Source: Acidobacteriota bacterium
GTDB lineage: Bacteria; Acidobacteriota; Blastocatellia; UBA7656
NCBI GenBank assembly: GCA_040754075.1
Contig: JBFMDH010000030.1
Span: 1-64,000 of the forward strand
Direction: 5' to 3'
Length of the DNA: 64,000 nt
Shown: positions 54,001 through 62,345 of the stretch, in pieces
Position numbering within the stretch: the first letter of the stretch is position 1
Layout of the letters: every line of letters starts with the position of its first letter
Program-made: the position numbers and the translations under genes
Notes under the pieces: generated by a model
Seen by the model: the letters and a program-made list of their open reading frames with translations, nothing else
Told to the model about the DNA's origin: nothing
The model's database searches: none

Positions 54001-55382
54001 AGCCGGTTACTTTCACCGGTGAAGGCACCAGCGTCCGGGTTGCCGGAACCATTGGGGGAACCGATGAAAATGTCAAACCCAATTTAACCGTAACCGGCGA
54101 ACTCAATTTACGATTTCTTTCGACGTTTATCGCCGACGTTGCAACCACTGGGGTCGCGCAATTGCAGGCATCGGTAACCGGAACCCTGGATGCGCCGCAA
54201 ATCCTCGGATTGGTCAACCTCAAAGATGTGGGAGTGCGAGTGGTCAATTTCCCTGTGTCGATTGCGCGCGGTTACGGGCAGGTGCGCTTCACTGCGAATC
54301 AGGCATTGATTGAAGATTTTTCGGCATCAACTTCGGGCGGCGGGCGATTGACGGTCAATGGTGGCGCGGCGCTTTCGGGTTTTATTCCCGACCGCTTTCG
54401 TCTGGAAGGCAGAGGCGAACAAATTGGCGTTGAATATCCGCGTGATACGCAAACCATCGCCGATGTGTTTGTCACCTTTCAGGGAAATCAAAAATTGCAG
54501 GTGCTATCGGGGAATGTCAAAGTCCGGCGCGCCACATACACCAAGGATTTAACTATTGAAGAACTCGTCAACACCGGCGGTCCCTTCACCCCGGCGTTTT
54601 ATGAAACCGGACCGGGCGGCAAAGGCGACCCGGGACCGCCGATTTCTCTCGATGTCCATGTTGAAGCCGATAATACCGTCGTCGTGCGGAATAATTTAAT
54701 GGAAGCCACCGGCAGCGCTTCGCTCAATTTACGCGGGCCGATTGGCGAACCGCTGGTGTCAGGTCGTTTGCAATTCAATCAGGGGTATTTGGAATTTCGC
54801 AACGAGCGTCACGAAATCACCCGCGCGTTGATTACGGTTTTGCCGCGTCGCGGCGCGGAACCCCTGCTTGATTTGCAAACCGAAGTCGATGTCGGCGGAT
54901 ACCACATTACTACGAATTTCAATGGGCCGCCGAGTAAACTGAGAACCGTGTTGCGCTCTGACCCGAGTTTGCCTGAAACCGATATTGTTTCGCTTCTGCT
55001 CACCGGTTCGGTAGCCGGCGATACGCGCTCTGCCGAAGAAGTCAATCAACGCGGACTCAATTTAGCGCAGAGTTTACTGGCAACCGGGCTTTCAGAAAAA
55101 GGTGAAAAATTTACTCAGCGGATTTTCGGATTGAATCGCTTTTCGATTGATCCGTTGATTGCCGGACGCGGCAACGACCCGACTGCCAGAGTTACGGTGG
55201 GAAGAAAAATCACCAAAGACCTGACGATTACCTATTCGCAAAATTTAACGCCATCAGGGCAGGCGGGTATTGACCGCATCGTTTTGGTTGAATACCGCTT
55301 GAGCAATCGCTTATCGGTTGTCGGTTTCAGAAATGAACGCGGCGAAATCGGATTTGATGTGCGGCTGAGAAAGCGATTTTAA
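51018..55382 (+). CDS. TamB-like translocation and assembly module
   Basis: 1454 residues. An N-terminal membrane anchor (ILVSLLSLFLLLLIAVFIYV) is followed by a long periplasmic beta-helical or taco-like chain of repeated DUF490-type segments. The C-terminal 400 residues match the TamB domain (RFTANQALIEDFSASTSGGG, then TEVDVGGYHITTNFNGPPS, LPETDIVSLLLTGSV). The family forms a trans-periplasmic bridge with a BamA/TamA barrel. Residues about 292-375 contain a triplicated segment beginning GKGDEYKA. The BamA-like gene follows at 55453, as in many Gram-negative genomes. Confidence 0.94.
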   Translation: MQGKIKIILVSLLSLFLLLLIAVFIYVRSGGLEHLLEDAIITSFKEVGIRAEIGASNLDLTGSKVTLENLELFIESDNQKLGSIEKIQGEFSVLSYLKQRVDLKKLSVIKPEFWIAVDDAGRTTLEKLKSPPEKKEKQDNIKIFTAEFAIADGTIHFTDQKNQISALVPNLSATLTPKTPDALVDELNHLFILKFDKATATYQGREVKTISLNVEGDARESDANIKSLVFNSDVANIKNATGQITDFKTFAYHFSDIQVETVLNEIARIFAPETRLAGRATFAGEVQGKGDEYKARGHLTANDLQAVDIRASNLEVKLDEVNGKGDEYKAKGQLASSFINAEGFRISDVRINFDANGKGAEYNADADILTASVSNNDFSINTVRLDDANVTGHAAAFDVTTNLTLAALKSGKVNLTNLRGKLTANSNRATLANFTAQVLGGSVTGNAAVVYKGSGESKVDVVFQAIDLNQAAQLAAANDVTVTGKASGNAQLSFSGLNYKVANGKVNADFDAVVAPKEEGGESLPAKGQIALLATGHGFQVERADIHSANSQITASGSIDWDGIADLNVNFNSQDMSELQRVIDSFGLIPENIKSEYEVTLSGAGEFNGRVQGKFAAANLNGHLRLASVKMHEEEVGQVEGDIAYTANLLRVENGSIVRADKNSRADFTLNALLKDGGGTSVQATLKDFDLRQVVNLAAPQLGEQVTSGKVNGEVDLKNLGDKRKLTGTANITLSAAEFTPLPEEGEEAKPIVIPEFIGKIAINNSVVKVQNLQMKLNDSLIAGTGSFNLDTYEYAVNAEGKSIDLAELSNRINSSEGGGVKLTGLANLNVKGEGFWGKDNSDDWSRVNLNATIQGQNVAINGRDVGDAKVVAFTDNGIVKIEATGNILEQERTLHATVDLRDRKVWALNSSIDFADAELGPYLALVSPDLANLTGRATGNIVISGPLQEPEKIQALATLSKLELGGDLAVDRPYKITNQDPIVIRATSKEFTIEPVTFTGEGTSVRVAGTIGGTDENVKPNLTVTGELNLRFLSTFIADVATTGVAQLQASVTGTLDAPQILGLVNLKDVGVRVVNFPVSIARGYGQVRFTANQALIEDFSASTSGGGRLTVNGGAALSGFIPDRFRLEGRGEQIGVEYPRDTQTIADVFVTFQGNQKLQVLSGNVKVRRATYTKDLTIEELVNTGGPFTPAFYETGPGGKGDPGPPISLDVHVEADNTVVVRNNLMEATGSASLNLRGPIGEPLVSGRLQFNQGYLEFRNERHEITRALITVLPRRGAEPLLDLQTEVDVGGYHITTNFNGPPSKLRTVLRSDPSLPETDIVSLLLTGSVAGDTRSAEEVNQRGLNLAQSLLATGLSEKGEKFTQRIFGLNRFSIDPLIAGRGNDPTARVTVGRKITKDLTITYSQNLTPSGQAGIDRIVLVEYRLSNRLSVVGFRNERGEIGFDVRLRKRF

Positions 55383-55452
55383 GGAATCGAAAATCTCCTG
55401 AGCCTGAAGCCTAAAGCGCCATAGTCGCGTTAATGATTGGATTACCGTTTTG

Positions 55453-58374
55453 ATGAAATGCGGAGTCGAAAAATCAATTCTCAAATTGGGGTTGGCGATG
55501 ATTTTAATTTTCATCGCAAACCCCGCGATTTCCGCGCAAACCAATAGCATTCCGCTAAATGTAAACCGCCACGCCAATGATGTCGGCGCGGAATTTATGG
55601 GGCGGCGTGTCGTCAGTGTCGATGTGATGATTGATGGGGCGACGGGGAGTCCGACCAATGAAATGAAAACTTCTTTGGCGGTTACGGTTGGGCAACTCTA
55701 CTCGCCGGTAAATATTCACGATTCACTTTATAAACTTTATAGTTCGGGACAGGTTTCAAGCGCGCGCGTCGAAGCCGAACCCCTTGGCGCGGACGGCGTA
55801 GCGATTAAATTTATCGTTAAACCACAAGCCCGCATCGATTCGATTATTTTTGAAGGCAGTCCGATTTTTTCGGCGAATGAACTGCGTTCGCGACTTGGTG
55901 AAATTGAAACCGGTATCAAACTTTCTGCGAGTATGGTGACCCGCGGACAGGATGATTTGCAGGCATTTTATTCCGAACGCGGTTTTAAAGATGCGCGCAT
56001 CAATTCCGAAGTCCGGTTGGATGCCACGGGAACCCGCGCAACATTGGTTTACGCGATTGCGCCGGGCGAACAGGCGCGCATTGCCAAATACACCACCAGT
56101 ATTACCGGCGCGCACATCGATTTATCGCAACCTGACCCGGTGATCAGCGAAGGCGATTTATTTACCGAGCTCGCGGTTCAACAGGAGATTGACCGCATCC
56201 GCCAGATTTACCTATCGGAAGATTATTTGAACGTCCGCATCAATGAAAGAGTCACGCCCGGAGCGGATAATAAAACCGTGAATGTCACTTTGGATATTGA
56301 AACGGGCCCGCGGGTTGATGTCGAAGTAACCGGCATCGAAAAAATCAAGGGGCTTAAAATCGAAAAGAATGATAAGCAGAAAATCTTTCCGTTTTACCGG
56401 CAGGGCGGCGTTGATGAATTTACCATTGAAGAAGGGCGTCTCAGGCTTCTCGATTATCTGCAACGCAAGGGCTATTTTTTTGCCCAGGTGACGGCACCGA
56501 ATATTTCCGGTTCAACCGACGGACTTTCCAAAGTCGCTTATACGGTCGAGCCGAAAAAACGCTATCGTCTGACGCAAATCCATTTTGAAGGCATCACGGC
56601 AATCGCTGAGATTGATTTACGTTCCGAATTGAAATCAAAAACCGCTTCGCTGATTCCCAATGTCGGATTTCTACCGACGTTTGGCACAGAGCGCGGCGTA
56701 ACCTCTGACGAAATGTTGCGGCAGGATACGCTGCTGATTACCAAACGATTGCGCGAACTCGGTTATCGTCACGCCGAAGTTGAAGAGCGTCGCGGTGTTG
56801 ACCCCGACAGTGATAAATTGATTATCACCTTTGCGGCAACCGAAGGTCCGCGCACCTATATTGAACAGGTTGATGTGCGCGGCAATAATATTTTAACCGC
56901 CGAAGAAATAAAAAATCTGCTGGCAATTAAACCCACAGACCCGTTGGTTGCTGATGTAGTTCGGCAAAACTCCGATAAAATTCTGGTCGCTTATAATGCG
57001 CGTGGTTATGCCACAGCGGAAGTGACCGCAGAGATTGCCGATTTAGGCAGTGTTGAAAAGCAAGACCGCGTGCGCTTGATTTACAACATCACGGAAGGCA
57101 ATCGCGTGCGCATTCGCAATATCACGACGCGTGGTATTACCTCTTCGACGGACATCGGACGACTCGAACGCAACTTTTATCTGTTCAAAAAAGGCGAGTG
57201 GTTGGATTCGGATAAAACGCTGGAAACCGAACGCGTGTTGTATGACACCAATGCGTTCAGTTCGGTGACGATTACTGCAGAACCGGTGGGGCAAACGCCC
57301 GAGGGCATCGAAGAACGCGATGTCACGGTCAACATCATCGAATCGAAACGCAACCTGTTGATTTACGGCGGCGGTTTTCAATTTTCGAGAAACGCCCCGA
57401 AATTGCCGAATCTCAGTTTTTTAAATGGACTGCGGGGTTCGGCGCAAATCTCGAATACCAACTGGTTCGGCAAACTTTATACAGTGAGTTTACTCGGTCG
57501 CATTTCGCAGGATGAAATACTCAGCCAGGTATCATTTCAAAACCCCAGACCGTTGGGGAAAAGTTATCCGTTGCTGATTTCGTTGTTTGCTCAACGTTTG
57601 GCAGAAACCTCGTTCAGTTCAAACCGCTACACCGCGTTGATTCAGGTTGAAAAACGTTTGTCTTCGAGAACCATCATTTACGGCAGCTATAATTTTGAGC
57701 GGATCAGTTTGTTTGATTTAAAAGTCAGTCCCGATGAAATCACCCGCAACCGTCAGGCTATCAGACTGGGTCGCGTGGGACCCAGTTTTGTGCACGACAC
57801 ACGCGACAGTGCTTTTGAACCGACTACCGGAACACTGACACTTGGCAGTGTTTATTTCGCTTCAAAATTTTTAGGCGGCAATGAACAGTTCATCAAATCT
57901 CTGGTTGAACATAGTCGTTATTATCGTTTGGATAGAAGAGGTGAGCTGGTATTTTTAACCGCCGGACGATTGGGGCTTTCATCGCCGTTTAGCGGGCGCG
58001 AAACCTTACCGCTTTCCGAACGCTTTTTTGCCGGCGGTTCACGGGATTTGCGCGGATTTGGTTTTGAAGAAGCGGGACCCGCTGACCCGGTGACCGGAAG
58101 ACCGGTCGGCGGGAATGCGCTGGTGGTTTTAAACAATGAACTGCGATTCCCGATTAAAGGAATTTTAGGCGGCGCGGTGTTTGCTGATGTTGGCAATGTA
58201 TTTCGCCGCGTGCGCGACATCAATCCCGGAAAAATGACCGGCTCTTTGGGATTCGGATTGAGATTGAAAACCCCGATTGGACCTGTGCGGTTGGATATAG
58301 CCGGGTTGATTTTCAACCGACCGCAGGGCGCACCGCAACTGAAAGGTCATTTCAGTTTCGGACAGACATTTTAA
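55453..58374 (+). CDS. BamA/TamA-type outer-membrane protein with POTRA domains
   Basis: About 973 residues. A signal peptide (AMILIFIANPAISAQ) is followed by several POTRA domains (recurring patterns such as VEIKFIVKPQARIDSIIFEG, then RLTQIHFEG and TYIEQVDVRGNNILTAEEI), then the barrel from about 620 to the end with GGSRDLRGFGFEEAGP (loop 6 region) and the terminal KGHFSFGQTF, a beta-signal with final Phe. The start is ATG 55453; a TTG codon precedes it. With the upstream tamB-like gene it forms an outer-membrane assembly or TAM pair. Confidence 0.95.
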   Translation: MKCGVEKSILKLGLAMILIFIANPAISAQTNSIPLNVNRHANDVGAEFMGRRVVSVDVMIDGATGSPTNEMKTSLAVTVGQLYSPVNIHDSLYKLYSSGQVSSARVEAEPLGADGVAIKFIVKPQARIDSIIFEGSPIFSANELRSRLGEIETGIKLSASMVTRGQDDLQAFYSERGFKDARINSEVRLDATGTRATLVYAIAPGEQARIAKYTTSITGAHIDLSQPDPVISEGDLFTELAVQQEIDRIRQIYLSEDYLNVRINERVTPGADNKTVNVTLDIETGPRVDVEVTGIEKIKGLKIEKNDKQKIFPFYRQGGVDEFTIEEGRLRLLDYLQRKGYFFAQVTAPNISGSTDGLSKVAYTVEPKKRYRLTQIHFEGITAIAEIDLRSELKSKTASLIPNVGFLPTFGTERGVTSDEMLRQDTLLITKRLRELGYRHAEVEERRGVDPDSDKLIITFAATEGPRTYIEQVDVRGNNILTAEEIKNLLAIKPTDPLVADVVRQNSDKILVAYNARGYATAEVTAEIADLGSVEKQDRVRLIYNITEGNRVRIRNITTRGITSSTDIGRLERNFYLFKKGEWLDSDKTLETERVLYDTNAFSSVTITAEPVGQTPEGIEERDVTVNIIESKRNLLIYGGGFQFSRNAPKLPNLSFLNGLRGSAQISNTNWFGKLYTVSLLGRISQDEILSQVSFQNPRPLGKSYPLLISLFAQRLAETSFSSNRYTALIQVEKRLSSRTIIYGSYNFERISLFDLKVSPDEITRNRQAIRLGRVGPSFVHDTRDSAFEPTTGTLTLGSVYFASKFLGGNEQFIKSLVEHSRYYRLDRRGELVFLTAGRLGLSSPFSGRETLPLSERFFAGGSRDLRGFGFEEAGPADPVTGRPVGGNALVVLNNELRFPIKGILGGAVFADVGNVFRRVRDINPGKMTGSLGFGLRLKTPIGPVRLDIAGLIFNRPQGAPQLKGHFSFGQTF

Positions 58375-58377
58375 ATG

Positions 58378-58450
58378 GGTTAATGGTTACTCGTTATTGG
58401 TCACTTTAAAGGGCAAAATGCAAATAATCATTAACCAGTGACCAATAATA
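58378..58450. repeat. Paired inverted heptanucleotide arrays
   Basis: Left 58378-58406: GGTTAAT, GGTTACT, CGTTATT, GGTCACT. Right 58425-58450: AATCATT, AACCAGT, GACCAAT, AATA, complementary in type. The words are the same kind as between hemA and hemC. Confidence 0.85.
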
Positions 58451-58456
58451 AAAACA

Positions 58457-59092
58457 ATGAACTTTTTACTTTTTACTTTTTACTTTTTACTTTTGCTTTC
58501 GCCGCCGCAGAAAGTGGTTGACCAGATATTGACTTTGGTGAATGGCGAATTGATTACGCGAACCGATTTGATTTGGAGTCTGGCGCTTGATGCCAAAGCG
58601 CCGAATCCTGCGGGTGGCGTGAGCCGCGATATTATGCAGCAGAAAATTGATGTGATGATTGATGAGCGGTTGATTAGTCAGGAAGCGGCGCGATTGCCGA
58701 GCGCCGAAATCACCCGCGAAGAAATCAATAAAAAACGCGCTGAATTAATTAAACTATTTCCTTCCGAAGCGGTGTTTCGCGAACGCATCGAAGCCGTCGG
58801 ATTAACTGCCGATAAACTCGATGAGATACTGCGCGGGCGCATTGCCATCGAAAAATATATTGAGTTTCGCTTTAAATCGTTCGTGTTTGTCACCGACGAT
58901 GAAGTCGCGCAATATTACTTTGAGAAACTGGTTCCGGCAGTTAAAGCGCGCGGCGCGGTGCCGCCGACGATTGATAAAGTGAGCGCCGAAATCAGAGAGT
59001 TATTGAAAGCTGAAAAAGTCGAAACTGAAATCGACGCGTGGCTGACCTCAGCACGTCAACGCGCCGAAATTGTGCATCTCGCTGAGCCTTAG
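58457..59092 (+). CDS. SurA-N-like periplasmic chaperone
   Basis: 211 residues. After a hydrophobic N-terminus, VVDQILTLVNGELITRTDLI is the SurA N-domain start, followed by QKIDVMIDERLISQEAARLP and FRERIEAVGLTADKLDEIL. There is no parvulin PPIase domain, so it is a short SurA-N-type chaperone for outer-membrane proteins, which fits the BamA neighbour. The signal region (LLFTFYFLLLL) is encoded by four copies of the heptamer ACTTTTT (58461-58488) and has no basic n-region. The true signal could be altered. Confidence 0.88.
   Translation: MNFLLFTFYFLLLLSPPQKVVDQILTLVNGELITRTDLIWSLALDAKAPNPAGGVSRDIMQQKIDVMIDERLISQEAARLPSAEITREEINKKRAELIKLFPSEAVFRERIEAVGLTADKLDEILRGRIAIEKYIEFRFKSFVFVTDDEVAQYYFEKLVPAVKARGAVPPTIDKVSAEIRELLKAEKVETEIDAWLTSARQRAEIVHLAEP
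58461..58494 (+). repeat. Heptanucleotide array (ACTTTTT)4 inside the 5' coding end
   Basis: Four perfect 7-nt units at 58461-58488 plus ACTTTT. They are in coding sequence just after the ATG at 58457 and encode Leu/Phe-rich residues. Seven is not a multiple of three, so a change of copy number would shift the frame. Confidence 0.92.
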
Positions 59093-59093
59093 A

Positions 59094-59396
59094 TTAGTCA
59101 GCCTGCTTTGATTGCGATAGCCGATTAGCGGATGCGGCTAATTCCTTCTCAACCTCTTGCTTAAACTTTTGAGTTGCCTGATTCACTGCTTCCAACCGTT
59201 TCATTGCTTCACCTATAGCAGTTTGCAAAACGATTTACTCAAGTTGAGGAAGCGGTCTTTGACCGCGTGTGACGGGAAACGCGGTCAAAGACCGCTTCCT
59301 CAACAGCGGCTGAGTAAACTCAATCGCAAACCGCTCTAAAGCTTGGCGAAAAGCCTCACCTTGCGAAAGATAGTGGTTAGCTTCATCCGACACCAT
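59094..59396 (-). pseudogene. Small helical protein gene broken by a REP-like palindrome
   Basis: Reading the minus strand from ATG 59396 (Shine-Dalgarno AAGGA upstream) gives MVSDEANHYLSQGEAFRQAL with ERFAIEFTQPL. The frame then passes through the 59243-59304 palindrome (residues LLRKRSLTA ... RGQRPLPQLE) to an in-frame TAA about 59238. Beyond that stop the same frame continues AIGEAMKRLEAVNQATQKFK and a tail to a TAA at 59094-59096. The two clean ends with a repeat in between suggest an insertion. The product would be a short helical protein; I do not recognise it. Confidence 0.75.
59243..59304. repeat. REP-like palindrome, copy 3, 26-bp perfect stem
   Basis: GTTGAGGAAGCGGTCTTTGA (59243-59262) continues CCGCGT to 59268. 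Its exact complement is at 59279-59304, with a 10-base loop. Outer arms TTTACTCA/TGAGTAAA (59234-59241; 59311-59318) extend the symmetry. It matches the palindromes at 6273 and 19142 in the GCGGTC...GACCGC core. It lies inside a small minus-strand gene. Confidence 0.92.
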
Positions 59397-59475
59397 TTTG
59401 GTTTCCTTTATTCGATATTTATATTTGTGATGCTTTCACGCCTCGTAAAATCGGTCAATTTATTTATCCGTGAAG

Positions 59476-59505
59476 TTGCTACGTGCTTTGCCTGACAGTT
59501 ACAAT
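59476..59505 (+). promoter_or_regulatory. Possible promoter for purF
   Basis: TTGCTA (59476-59481) and TACAAT (59500-59505) with an 18-base spacer, 25 bases before ATG 59531. Confidence 0.45.
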
Positions 59506-59530
59506 AAATTACTCCTTCAAGGGCAAAAAA

Positions 59531-60964
59531 ATGTTAGATAAATTTAAAGAAGAATGCGGGGTATTTGGCATCTTCAATCACGAAGAAGCCGCGCGACTAA
59601 CTTATTTAGGTCTCTATTCTCTACAGCATCGCGGACAGGAATCAGCAGGCATTGTTTCCGCCGATGACAAACGACTATACGCCTGTCGCGGAATGGGACA
59701 CGTTCATGAAATTTTCGGCGAAGCGCAACTCTCCACCCTTCCCGGAAACTCAAGCATCGGCCATGTCCGCTATTCAACTGCCGGAAGCGTCAGTCTGCTT
59801 GAAGCTCAACCCTTTTTAGTCGATGGCTATCGCGGACAAATCGCCCTCTGTCACAATGGCAACTTGCCATATGCCAACGAAGTGCGGCGCGAACTCGAAA
59901 TGGACGGCGCAATCTTCTCTTCGACATCGGATACCGAAGTCGTGCTGCATAAAATCGCCCGCTCGAAAGCGCCCAATTTAATCAGCGCGATTTTGGATGT
60001 TTTTCAGCACATCGAAGGCGCGTATTCGATGCTCTTTTTAACCAAAGAGAGTTTGATTGCGGTGCGCGACCCGCGCGGCTTTCGCCCACTCTGTTTAGGC
60101 AAGTTGGATGGCTCGTATGTGTTGGCATCGGAAACCTGCGCTTTTGATTTGATTGGCGCAACCTATGAACGCGATGTTGAACCGGGCGAAATAGTCGTCA
60201 TCAACCACGCGGGAATCGAATCGTATTTTTTACCGCAAGAGGCGAAACCCGCGCACTGCATTTTTGAACACGTCTATTTTTCGCGTCCCGATTCACTGGT
60301 ATTCGGCATTTCGGTAAATAAAACCCGTCACAAAATGGGCAGGCAACTTGCCGTTGAATGTCCCGCCGATGCCGACATTGTGGTTCCGGTGCCGGATTCC
60401 GGGGTCGCGGCGGCTGTCGGTTATGCTTCGCAGTCGGGTTTGAAATTCCGCTTCGGACTGGTGCGCAACCATTATGTCGGGCGCACCTTTATTGAACCCA
60501 AACAATCGATTCGCCATTTCGGCGTAAAAATCAAACTCAATCCGGTTCGCGATTTGATTGAAGGTCGCCGGGTGGTGTTGATTGATGATTCGATTGTGCG
60601 CGGCACCACTTCCAAAAAAATTGTGCAGATGGTGCGCAGCGCGGGGGCGCGTGAAGTTCACGTTCGCATCAGTTGTCCGCCGACGATTGCGCCGTGTTTT
60701 TACGGCGTCGATACGCCGACCCGCGAAGAGCTAATCGCCTCGAACAAATCCATCGAAGAGATTGCCAAATTCATTGACGCGGATAGTTTGGGGTATTTGA
60801 GCATCGGCGGCTTGCTGGCTGCCTGTGACGACCCTGAAGGTCAACGATTCTGCACAGCCTGTTACACGAATAACTATCCGATTCCTGTGACCGCAAGCGC
60901 CCGCACCAAAACCGAAAGGGAAGAAGGGGCTTTGCAACCGGATGCCATTTGGCCGCGCTCTTGA
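59531..60964 (+). CDS. purF: Amidophosphoribosyltransferase
   Basis: About 477 residues. First step of purine synthesis. MLDKFKEECGVFGIFNHEEA has a short propeptide before the catalytic Cys (C9), and GLYSLQHRGQESAGI is the glutaminase signature. The C-terminal part has the PRPP-binding VVLIDDSIVRGTTSKKIV, and late cysteines (CPPTIAPCFYGVDT, CTACYTN) fit the iron-sulfur-type PurF. ATG 59531 is preceded by AAGGG; the frame opens at 59483. Confidence 0.97.
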   Translation: MLDKFKEECGVFGIFNHEEAARLTYLGLYSLQHRGQESAGIVSADDKRLYACRGMGHVHEIFGEAQLSTLPGNSSIGHVRYSTAGSVSLLEAQPFLVDGYRGQIALCHNGNLPYANEVRRELEMDGAIFSSTSDTEVVLHKIARSKAPNLISAILDVFQHIEGAYSMLFLTKESLIAVRDPRGFRPLCLGKLDGSYVLASETCAFDLIGATYERDVEPGEIVVINHAGIESYFLPQEAKPAHCIFEHVYFSRPDSLVFGISVNKTRHKMGRQLAVECPADADIVVPVPDSGVAAAVGYASQSGLKFRFGLVRNHYVGRTFIEPKQSIRHFGVKIKLNPVRDLIEGRRVVLIDDSIVRGTTSKKIVQMVRSAGAREVHVRISCPPTIAPCFYGVDTPTREELIASNKSIEEIAKFIDADSLGYLSIGGLLAACDDPEGQRFCTACYTNNYPIPVTASARTKTEREEGALQPDAIWPRS

Positions 60965-61045
60965 TTTTGCAGCATTGAATTTTAATCTCAGTCAATAACC
61001 GCCTGTTGTGGGTTATCCCGAAACATAAAGGTCGAACCGTAGGCA

Positions 61046-62038
61046 ATGAAAATCAATCGGAAAACCATTGCGATAGTCGGGTTGTTGGCGCTCGTGGCGC
61101 TGTTTTTTTATCAACGGTGCGCGAAAAAGCCGACCCCGGAACCGCAACCAGGTCCTGTAACCGGCAAACTCGTTGTGCGATTTTTAGACATCGGACAAGG
61201 CGACGCGCAGCTTTTGCAATTGCCCGGTGGCGAAACCATTCTGATTGATTCCGGCGACAGAGGAAAACCGACGACTGAACTGCTCAAACAATTCGGCGTC
61301 AGTGAAATCGATTTAATCATTGCCACGCATCCGCACGCCGACCACATCGGCGAAATGCGCGATGTCATGCGGGCTTTTAAAGTGAAAGAGTTCTGGGATG
61401 CCGGATTTACCAAAAACGCTACCAAAACCTATACCGAAATGCTTTCCGAAATAAAGCAGCAGGGGATTAAATTCGCTGCGCCGAAACGCGGCGAAACCCG
61501 TAAATTCGGCGACGTTTTGCTGGAAGTTTTAAACCCTTCGACAACGATTGCCGAAGATGATACCAATAACTCTTCAATCGTCGCGCGTGTCACTTTCGGT
61601 GCAAAGCGTTTTTTATTTACCGGCGATGCAGAGGTCGGCGCGTGGAAACAGATGATTGAAACGGAGAAAGAAAAACTGCGCGCCGATGTGTTGAAAGCCG
61701 CGCATCACGGCAGTTCCAACGGCACGACCAGAGAGGTGCTCGACGTTGTGCGCCCTGCGATTTTTACCATCAGTTGCGCGGTCGCCAATGATTATCATCA
61801 CCCGCATCCGCGAGTGGTTAGCCTTTTGCAACGTGAGCGCAACATTCAGGTTTTTCGCACCGATTTGCAGGGGACGATAACCGCGATTTGCGATGGCGAA
61901 AACATTGAAATGAGCAGCGAAAAACCGGTCGAGGCGGCGCGACTCTATATGACCGGCGATGAAGTTGCGGGAAAAGCTTCGAGTGGGGATGAAGGCGGCA
62001 GCATGAATTCCGGCGGGCGCGGCAGGAGGAGCAAATGA
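61046..62038 (+). CDS. ComEC-type MBL-fold protein, membrane-anchored
   Basis: 330 residues. An N-terminal anchor (IAIVGLLALVALFFYQ) is followed by a ComEC/Rec2 C-domain-like metallo-beta-lactamase fold: VRFLDIGQGDAQLLQLPGGE, ATHPHADHIGE, LLFTGD-like FLFTGDAE and AAHHGSSNGT. This stand-alone version without the ComEC channel is common. The tail is low-complexity Gly/Ser/Arg. It overlaps the next gene by 4 bases. Confidence 0.93.
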   Translation: MKINRKTIAIVGLLALVALFFYQRCAKKPTPEPQPGPVTGKLVVRFLDIGQGDAQLLQLPGGETILIDSGDRGKPTTELLKQFGVSEIDLIIATHPHADHIGEMRDVMRAFKVKEFWDAGFTKNATKTYTEMLSEIKQQGIKFAAPKRGETRKFGDVLLEVLNPSTTIAEDDTNNSSIVARVTFGAKRFLFTGDAEVGAWKQMIETEKEKLRADVLKAAHHGSSNGTTREVLDVVRPAIFTISCAVANDYHHPHPRVVSLLQRERNIQVFRTDLQGTITAICDGENIEMSSEKPVEAARLYMTGDEVAGKASSGDEGGSMNSGGRGRRSK

Positions 62039-62307
62039 GCAAAAAAAGCGATGACGACAAACCGGAAGCAACAAAAGCGAAAGAGCATACATTGAAAATC
62101 TACATCGACCGCATCGAAGACGCCATTGCCACGGTGGTAATGAGCGATGATGACAGCGTGCATTTCAATATACCGGCGTCATATTTACCCGAAGGCGCAG
62201 AAGACGGCGATCATTTTCAATTGATTTTCAAAGCCGATAAAGCAAGCGCCAAAGAAATCCAAACCAAAGCCGAAGATTTGCTCAAGGATTTGTTAGGGCA
62301 AAAGTAA
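62035..62307 (+). CDS. DUF3006-domain protein
   Basis: 90 residues. LKIYIDRIEDAIATVVMSDD followed by VHFNIPASYLPEGAEDGD is the DUF3006 (small beta-barrel) signature. Genes of this family often lie directly downstream of ComEC-like MBL genes, as here with a 4-base overlap, so the two likely act together in an unknown role. Confidence 0.88.
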   Translation: MSKKSDDDKPEATKAKEHTLKIYIDRIEDAIATVVMSDDDSVHFNIPASYLPEGAEDGDHFQLIFKADKASAKEIQTKAEDLLKDLLGQK

Positions 62308-62345
62308 ACCGCTGGCTAAATTAAGCACGTAAAGCGTTATATTTC

